From: Phyto melanocephala
Taxonomy: Eukaryota; Arthropoda; Insecta; Diptera; Rhinophoridae
Length of the DNA stretch: 64,000 bases
Direction of reading: 5' to 3'
Assembly (NCBI GenBank): GCA_941918925.1
Contig: OW799237.1
Coordinates: 69,061,626 to 69,125,625, forward strand
Shown: positions 56,868 through 64,000 of the stretch, in pieces
Layout: the number at the start of each line of letters is the position of its first letter
Position numbering within the stretch: the first letter of the stretch is position 1
Made by a program: the position numbers and the translations under genes
Notes under the pieces: model-generated
What the model saw: the letters and a program-made list of their open reading frames with translations, nothing else
The model's database searches: none
What the model was told of the DNA's origin: nothing

Positions 56868-58639
56868 TTTTTTTTTATAATTAAAGTTACAGATTGACCG
56901 TTATTAAATTAGCTATTATTTTTTCTTTTAAATGTACTGAATATTTCGTGCCATTCGGTAAATAACGTTGAGTTTAAAAAAGGGAAAAACTTAAAATTTA
57001 ATGCAAATTATATCTATACGCACTTTATTTGATCTTTTGAAAAAATAATGACATTTTTTGTAAATAGTTTTTTTATTATTTAAAGAAATAAGAATTATTC
57101 AAGGTTAAGTGCTTTAGTTTTGTCGCTGCATTCTTCAAAATTCTTGCATAAATAACAATTTTTTTTAAAGTACGAGCAACAAACTTTTCACCCTTTGTTT
57201 TTAACATGTGAAGAGTGAATTCTTTTAAATATACTTGTTTTTTTTTTTTTAATAAGCATTATTTTTTTCAAATTATTGCAAATTTTCGTAGTCCGTGCTT
57301 TAGTTTTGTCCGATAATGTACATATAAATGATCGGCTTTGAGTCGTTTTTTTTTTTCAATATCATAAATTTGAGTATAAGTGCGCATAAATCATTGAAAT
57401 TTAACTGAGCTGACGGTCGCATGCCCACAACAACGTTGATTTATAAGTACAATGAACATGACTACTACGACGTACATATAACTATACCGTCCCATACTAT
57501 ATGATTCGCAAAAATACCCACGTTGATTCATATTTTTAAGAAAATACTTATACTCTTAGAGTGATTCAAGTGGATTCAACAACAAAAATATAACAGCTCT
57601 CATTTGTGTGAAAATAAACATTGCTTCCAGGTCGGAGAGTGCAAGATATTTTTAGCCGCAATAAAATTTGCAATTTTGCAATGTGCAATATAAAATTTTT
57701 GCAAGTATCACTACCTATTTAAGTTTTAAATAAATTCAACTGAGTATGGCCTTTAGGCTAAGTTTCGGTTGGCTTCTATAATAAGAGGTAAACAATAACA
57801 GTTATTTTGTTTTTTTTTATTTTCATGTTTAATTTTTTTGCAGCAAATTAAAAAACTGCGTTTTTAGGTGCTCACTATATAATAAATAAATAAATTTCTT
57901 AAACAGATATCAAAGCAAGCACTTTATTTTTGCTTGTTGTTTTTATATTATTTTGTTAAATTTTAATTGTCTAGTTTATTTAACAATCCACAATTATTCC
58001 CAGCAAAAAAATCTATGACAAAAAAGTGGATTTGCAGGGGTTCAACTGGTGACGAAGTGATTAAATGATTTTAACATTAGCGTGTCATTGGAGATCATGT
58101 GTTTACATGAATAGATTAATAAACTGCACTCCATTATAAGTACATATTTAGAACTCATGCATATTTGATGAGAAGCATCGGATGTTTCATGAGTTGAATT
58201 TGTTTGTTTACATGAATTGTTTAAGATATTTAGCATGATGTTACATTCATTTTAAAGCACATCATTTATGACAAATTATTTCACATTTAGGAAGTCATTT
58301 AAAATGAATGCTTTTACACAATTGATTTAAAAGTCTTGAAAATGTAATTCGCTTTGCACTACTTCTATTTTTTTTTACTGGGTTAAGGTGAACGTGAAAT
58401 TGTAATCTGGCAAGCCTAGTTCAAACAAACAACTTCAAAATGAGTATGAGAGTCATACTTTTAAAAGTATTTTTATCTTGCGTGAACGACGATAGCAATC
58501 AACCGAGTTATACGTGTTGTTGAATATGAGTACTATAAGTACTTATAGCATAAGTAGTGAAGACTTTTCAATAAGTATGAATACGTATAAACGAAATAAT
58601 AAATCATGATTCAAGTTGACTTAGGTACACACAGTTATG
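56868..58639. other. No gene seen; solo Tc1-like end at 57108-57320
   Basis: aagtgctttagttttgtc (57109-57126) recurs as cgtgctttagttttgtcc (57295-57312), 186 bp apart in direct orientation, the spacing of a single IR/DR end whose partner is missing. The rest is AT-rich without recognisable exons or repeats. Confidence 0.35.
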
Positions 58640-60090
58640 TTTTACTAAAAAAAATAAAATTTGGTTGTTTTAATTAAACATTTTTATTTCTGGTGTTAAT
58701 AAAAACAAAATTTAACAAAAAAAAAATAACAAAAGTTAATTCAATATTATCAAAAACTTGTATTATTTCATATTTCACATATTTACAAAGTTACTAAAGT
58801 ATACATACGATTATAAATATACATAAAAAAATACATTTTAATATCTTGTGTGACATCCTTTGGCTTCAACAACAGCTAACAGTCTAGCAGGCATTGACAA
58901 TGCTAATTTTTTGTCGTTTCTGCAGAAATTAAATTCCATTTTTCGATCAATGCCTGCTTTAATGTGGGAATAGACGACACATGCCTTTTTTGAATGACTC
59001 GTTTAAGATGATCCCATAAATGTTCTATAACATTTAAATCTGGTGATTGGGGTGGATGCTCTAATTGTTTTTTGACATTATGTAGCAGCCATTCCTTCAC
59101 TATCTTAGAGGAATGCTTAGGGTCATTGTCCTGCATAAATATGCCATTTCTTTCTAGACATAGTTTTTTCATTGTACATGTTCTTATCCATAGTTCCCTC
59201 TATAAACCTTAGAAACCCAACACCACCTGCGGCCATGCATCCCCAAACCATTAAAGAGCCTCCACCATGTTTCACAGTAGAATTGACATTTTTTGGCAAG
59301 AACTCTTCATTAGGTTTTCTCCAAACCTTGGCACGTCCATCTCCTCCAAAAACCATAAACTTACACTCGTCCGTAAATATAACACTTTCCCAAAACCTAG
59401 GATCACTAATGTGGATCCTAGGTAATGGATAATGTGCGCTTCGTTATATTTACGGCTCTCAGCAAAGGTTTTTTTTAATGTAGCTACGAACAGTTTGAGG
59501 CAAATTTTGATTCCATGATTTGACTATTTGTTGATTAATTTTGACCGCACTTTGCTTCGGATTTTTTATAATTGATTTAATAATCGTCATTTGCATTCTA
59601 TCACTGAGCACAGGAGGACGTCCAGAGCGTGGTTTGCTGGAATAATTTCCATTTCTTTCAAAATTTTTTATTATAGTTTGCACAGTAAATTTTTGTAAAT
59701 TTAATATTTCGCCTATTTTTTTTTTGTAAGGATTTCCCTTCACTTCTAAATAAAACAACCATATTCCGTATGTCTTCCGAAATTTCTTTAGTTTTTGGCA
59801 TTTTGACATAATTAACAAGAAAGAACACCTACAGAAATTGAGTGTCAGTTTTGTCTAAATAACTTTAATTTATGATTAAAAAATTATGTGCATAAAATTC
59901 TTAGCGGTACTTGTAACGGTATACCAAAAAAAAAAATAAAAGACAACAAAACATTGACGAAACGTCGGGAAAAATGTAATAAAAATTGTTTTATTTACAT
60001 TAAAAAAGATAGGTTCAGGTTTAATTAGCTTAAATACAAACTACGACAAAATCAAAACTTGGCCAAATTAACAAATAATAACATATTTAT
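58640..60090 (-). mobile_element. Tc1-like element, ends not certain
   Basis: Placed around the transposase relic. Possible end words ttcaagttgacttaggtac (about 58618) and gacaaaatcaaaacttggcc (60047-60066) are only loosely inverted. I could not fix TA flanks, so the limits are approximate. Confidence 0.5.
58838..59809 (-). pseudogene. Tc1-like transposase with internal deletion
   Basis: Minus strand. N-terminal HTH pieces (KKIGEILNLQKFTVQTIIKN, SGRPPVLSDRMQMTI), a damaged hinge, [34 protein letters not shown], then a deletion after EGTMDK. The frame change leads to GIFMQDNDPKHSSKIVKEW and LNVIEHLWDHLKR, with the tail SMPARLLAVVEAKGCHTRY in a third frame. All three acidic positions are present; function is lost through breaks. 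Confidence 0.8.
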
Positions 60091-60159
60091 ATTAATATTT
60101 TCAACACAAGGTTATTTAAAATGGAAAATTGATTTATTAACACTTTAAGGTTCTTAGTT

Positions 60160-60330
60160 GTTGCAAATTTTGAGTCGCTATTTAGCAGAATATTTAACTG
60201 TTTTATAGTGCTAAAAAAAATTTGTAGATTAATTTATTTTGCACAAGCAATGCCCAAATTTTAAATTGCATAAATTTGCGGAGCGTATTTTTAGTAAAAT
60301 TTACAACAAAATTTACGTTGCAAAAAAGGG
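60160..60330 (+). repeat. Dispersed repeat, second copy
   Basis: attttgagtcgctatttagc (60167-60186), gcacaagcaatgcccaaatt and aaatttgcggagc align in order with 28981-29100. Divergence is visible throughout. Confidence 0.45.
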
Positions 60331-60353
60331 TTAAGATAACTTTTTTAAATAGA

Positions 60354-60701
60354 GGGCCAATTCAAAGTAGACTCATATTGTACTATGTCATATAATTCAT
60401 ATTAATATGACTAGTGACTTTGAACACCTTTTGTTAACAAATTATGTATTTAATACAAGAAAGAAGACAAAGAGATGACGCTGTTAAAAATTGTATGTAT
60501 ACAGGAAAGAAGAAAATATAAAATATTCTCTCTGAGAGGTGAGAAGCGAAGAAATTCTCTCTGAGAGATACATAGGAAACAAATGTGAAAAGTCATATTA
60601 TTTTTTTTTGTATGGAAATTACTAACAAAAATTTTATGCATACATAAAATAATATGAAATAGTACAAATATGACTGATATGCAACCACTTTGAATTGGCC
60701 C
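60354..60701. mobile_element. MITE, gggccaattcaaagt ends, AGA duplication
   Basis: gggccaattcaaagt (60354-60368) is mirrored at 60687-60701; weaker matching (catat, tgtacta, catat) continues inward. AGA flanks both sides (60351-60353, 60702-60704). No coding. Confidence 0.55.
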
Positions 60702-60704
60702 AGA

Positions 60705-62134
60705 GTTATTACAATTAGCCTTAATAAAATGCATGGACATAGTCATAATTTTTAAGTTTGTTTACTATTTTTTTTTACAGATTCAAGAAACCTAAATTAT
60801 CATCGCATTTAAAAGGTAATAAAATAATTATAAACTAATATTTATTCGATCTTTTTATTTATTGTAAATCATTTTATTCTGGCGTAATAAGTTATTTTTC
60901 TTATTAAATATAAATTATAAATAAAATAAACCTGTATTGACTTTTAATCCTGTCAGCCGAACGATGGATTAAAAATGTAAGGTGAAGTTAAGTCAATAAT
61001 AGCACTGAGAGTTTAAACAAATCAATATCAGATTGTATAAATGTGTTTTTAGAATAAAATTAATATTGAGAGTAATTACACTGTGCATCTTTAAGCTTGG
61101 AAGATAGTGTCTCCCGTTGAGAACTTAAAGTTAGATCGCCACATACGTAACAAAATAAATTTAGAGATTTGTTACAAATCCTTGACATTTTGTAATATGA
61201 AAGCGTTTGTGGATTCTTTAATTGCTTTATTTCTTTACGCAATAACAAAGTACACTATAAGATCTATATAAGAATCTACCCTAATGTTCTTAATTTAAAA
61301 TCACAGGTAATTGAAAAATACTGCTATAAATATTAATTCCAAGAACTATGTAAAATACCGTTGTACTTTAGTTCCATTACCTGCTCACCTATGTTGCATA
61401 TATCATATGCAAGGCTGGTTGCATTACAATATTGGGTACCTGCGGTAAATTGACAATAAAATCTACATTTTTTAACCGATTTCTATGGTTTATGGCTTTT
61501 TTTTTCCAAGATAAGTAGCTCTCAGAAAAAAGTTTAAAATGTTGAATATTTGCGTTATATTTTTTTAATTCCATTTTTAATTTGAAAAATATTACGAATT
61601 TTGCACGAAAAAATTTTTTTTTTCTCCATTAATTTCTAAATAACTCCAAAACGATAAGAGATAGAGAAAAATTTTATTCCATTAAAATAAATACAATTTT
61701 GTTACACATTTTTTGGTGTTTTATTTTTGAAAATCGGATAACTGGTTCTCGAGTTAGGAGGAAATATGTGTCCGTACCTGACTAATTTTGGGGGAAAAAT
61801 TTGCCACGTCCATAAAAAAAAAATCCAGATCTGATGGAAAAAAACCGACAACGGATTTGAGTTCAGCGCGTCAAAATCCATATAGTCCACATAGTTTTAT
61901 TAAATGGGAAGGCAAAAAATTATTTTTTGCAGAGCAGTGTTATTGAAAAAACTTAAAAAACCGAAATTCCGCGAATATAATTAAAAGTTGCTAACAGATT
62001 TTAATCATTTATGGCTTGTTTTGATAAAAAAAAATTAAATAAAAAAAAATAAAAGCATGTTTTAAAAAGACTTCGAATATTAGAAAAAAGTTTTACTTTT
62101 CTTAAAGGAAATTTTATTAGGGAATTAATTAAGT
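60705..62134. other. Mostly unassigned; transposon-ORF N-terminus at 61060-61188
   Basis: The minus strand from 61188 reads MSRICNKSLNLFCYVCGDLT and ends at a stop at 61060. This resembles the FCYVCG zinc-type start of uncharacterised transposon proteins in arthropods, as I recall; the rest of that protein is absent. AT-rich sequence around 61620-61900 (aaaacgataagagatagag, ggataactggttctcgagtt) looks like old repeat DNA. No host exon is supportable. Confidence 0.35.
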
Positions 62135-62143
62135 AATAAATTT

Positions 62144-63061
62144 GAGGGTGTGAAGATAAATTCGTCAGTTAAATACGTCCCACATCAATGTTAACTACAT
62201 TCCACACTATGTTAACTAAGTTAATTAGTTTTGTAATCTACTCATCAAGAGCTTTCACCCGATATGTCACAACCCCATTCAGGTATGTCGGAAACGGCCC
62301 GCATATCACTTAGAATATTTTTAATACAAGTACGACTTTTCGTATTTTTTCACCCCCTGCAGCGCCGCTCCTGAGAAAGAACTGATTATACCCGCTTTAG
62401 TTTTGTAATCTACTCATCAAGAGCTTTCACATGATATGTCACAACCCCATTCAGATATGTCCAAAATGGCCCGCATATCACTTAGAATATTTTTAATTCA
62501 AGTATGATATTTTCATATATTTGCACCCCCTGTAGCGCCGCTCCTGAGAGAGAACCTAATATAATCAATTCAGTTTTGTAATCTACTCAGCCGGAGCTTT
62601 CACCCGATATGTCACTTCCCCATTCAGGTATGTCCGAAATGGCCCGCATATCACTTAGAATATTTGTAATACAAGTAGGTCATTTTTGTATATTTCCACC
62701 CCCTGTAGCGCCGCTCCTGAGAAAGAACTTAATATACCTGCTTTAGTTTTGTAATCTACTTGTCAAGAGCTTTCACCCGATATGTCACAACCCCATTCAG
62801 GTATGTCGGAAATGGCCCGCCTGGACGCCTCAAAATGAGCATATTCATATTCATGTACAAAACGTACATTTTTCTAATTTTTTTTTATTAATTTATTTAA
62901 TTAATTTGTTTTTTATAAATTATTATTATAAAAAGTGAGTTTTTTTGTTTATTTATCAAAAAAATCTTAATTTTTAAAATTTATCTTAGTTAACATAGTG
63001 TGGAATGTAGTTAACATTGATGTGGGACGTATTTAACTGGCGAATTTATCTTCACACCCTC
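62144..63061. mobile_element. Mutator-like non-autonomous element with tandem repeats
   Basis: gagggtgtgaagataaattc (62144-62163) opens a 77-bp arm (to 62220) mirrored at 62985-63061 with one mismatch. aataaattt stands on both flanks (62135-62143, 63062-63070), a 9-bp duplication. Long TIRs plus a 9-bp duplication fit Mutator-like elements. No transposase. Confidence 0.75.
62231..62830 (+). repeat. 172-bp tandem repeat, 3.5 units
   Basis: ttgtaatcta starts units at 62231, 62403, 62576 and 62749 (periods 172, 173, 173). Each unit runs through gagctttcacccgatatgtc, cccgcatatcacttagaata and agcgccgctcctgag. The last is cut at about 62822. Confidence 0.85.
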
Positions 63062-63070
63062 AATAAATTT

Positions 63071-63882
63071 TAAAATTTTTTGCCGTTTTCACGTAAAAAA
63101 TATATTTTTTGCTTTAATTTTTTTATTATAATTCCGAAACTACTTAGCCGATTAAAACGCAATATATTAACGGATTAAAGGCTGTGTAAATCTACATTTT
63201 TCAAAGTTTACTTTAAGAATATCGAACTAACCGTTTTCGAGTTATTATTGATTATGTAAAGCAGCGTCTAAAAAAATCTTGAATTAAAAAAAAATTATCC
63301 ATAGAATTAAAAAATTTAACCATTTTTGTACTCAGGTATCCATGATGCATCAAATCTATATAGTGGTTAGCAAACCTCTTTTTTTTTGCTGTTGACCTGT
63401 GATATCCTTCCTGCAAATCTTGACGTTTTGCCGCAATTCGTCAGCATTTTTGAGATTTTTGCCTTCATGTTCATTTTAAAATATTTGTTTTGTTTATCTA
63501 AGCATCTACATCTATCATCTAAGCTACATTATTGATAAATGTTCCTCCGCGTATAGTATCATTCTGTTTTATATGTTTTTAAAAACATGATCCATTCTTA
63601 AACTGTTCCTAAAAATTGGTCCAATACAATGCCCAGCAAACGCACCTCACACCATAATATTTCCGCCTTCATGCTTAATCGTTTTGATAGTATATATTTT
63701 ATTTTGGATTGTGTTGCTGGTTAACAGGACGCCATTCATAGCGTTTTCTTATCTGATTCCCATCGGAAAAATTTAGATTCGTCGGTCGCATTTTTTTTTT
63801 TTTTTTCTTTTAAAAACTGTGGTTTCTTTGTTTTTGGCAACATCCAAAATCTCTTTTTCGAAACTACTTGGTTCTTTCTTTT
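63071..63882 (-). pseudogene. Unassigned DNA with a Tc1-like relic (63590-63800)
   Basis: The minus strand between 63800 and 63600 keeps TDESKFFRWESD-like and HEGGNI(M)V pieces typical of the first half of a Tc1 transposase core, with stops. 63071-63560 holds nothing I can name. Confidence 0.4.
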
Positions 63883-64000
63883 TATACCCTTCACACAGTG
63901 AAAAAGGGTATATATAGGTTTGTCATTCCGTGTGAAATTTCTACAATTTTCATTTCCGACCCCATAAAGTATATATTTTCTGAAAGCTTATGAATAGGGG
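63883..64000 (+). mobile_element. DINE-1-like 5' end, cut by the window edge
   Basis: tatacccttcacacagtg (63883-63900), then gggtatatataggtttgtca and tttccgaccccataaagtat, identical in order to 17252-17370. Confidence 0.8.

Noticed and set aside
60779..60816. Possible 38-bp exon (tttttacag ... ggtaata) reading FKKPKLSSHLK
   Set aside because: No neighbouring exon in frame and no homology; splice-like words are common in AT-rich DNA.

Overview
The window is AT-rich eukaryotic DNA with spliced genes and insect-type transposons. A DINE-1-like (helentron) interspersed family, many Tc1-like elements and fly-like orthologues point to a higher fly (Brachycera, perhaps calyptrate). No prokaryotic, organellar or CRISPR features were seen. 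Exon boundaries were read from GT/AG sites, reading-frame phase and known protein families; nothing was computed.

Host genes occupy only the left 25 kb. PPWD1 (cyclophilin plus WD repeats, minus strand, 11 exons) and Fcp1 (RNA polymerase II CTD phosphatase, plus, 7 exons) are divergent. Fcp1 is tail-to-tail with uri (prefoldin-like RPB5 interactor, minus, 5 exons). After a 5 kb stack of TIR elements come MED30 (Mediator subunit 30, plus, 2 exons) and, convergent with it, a 410-residue RGG-rich protein with an N-terminal UAP56-binding motif (minus, 4 exons). All five reconstruct as intact frames. By family knowledge most act in transcription or RNA processing.

From about 25 kb to the right end I see no convincing host gene. 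This part is layered mobile DNA: DINE-1-like elements (11 copies or pieces in the whole window), Helitrons, at least nine Tc1-like elements or relics with Sleeping-Beauty-style IR/DR ends, a jockey-clade and a second LINE, a piggyBac-like derivative, several MITE families and a 450-bp tandem array.

The nesting gives a relative time order. One DINE-like copy (32553-40105) is split by a Tc1-like element and by a 5.5 kb TIR element that itself holds three further layers. Another (41837-44286) is split by a Tc1-like element, and a third (54398-56867) by two head-to-tail Helitrons. A jockey element inside the 450-bp array is split by a Helitron whose removal restores the reading frame exactly.

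The least familiar objects are a TIR element carrying a broken piece of the reptin (RuvBL2) gene (18240-19005), a 5.5 kb TIR element with ATCGTAYGT motif clusters and a DUF7869-like relic (34477-39974), and a young Mutator-like element with 77-bp TIRs around a 172-bp tandem repeat (62144-63061).
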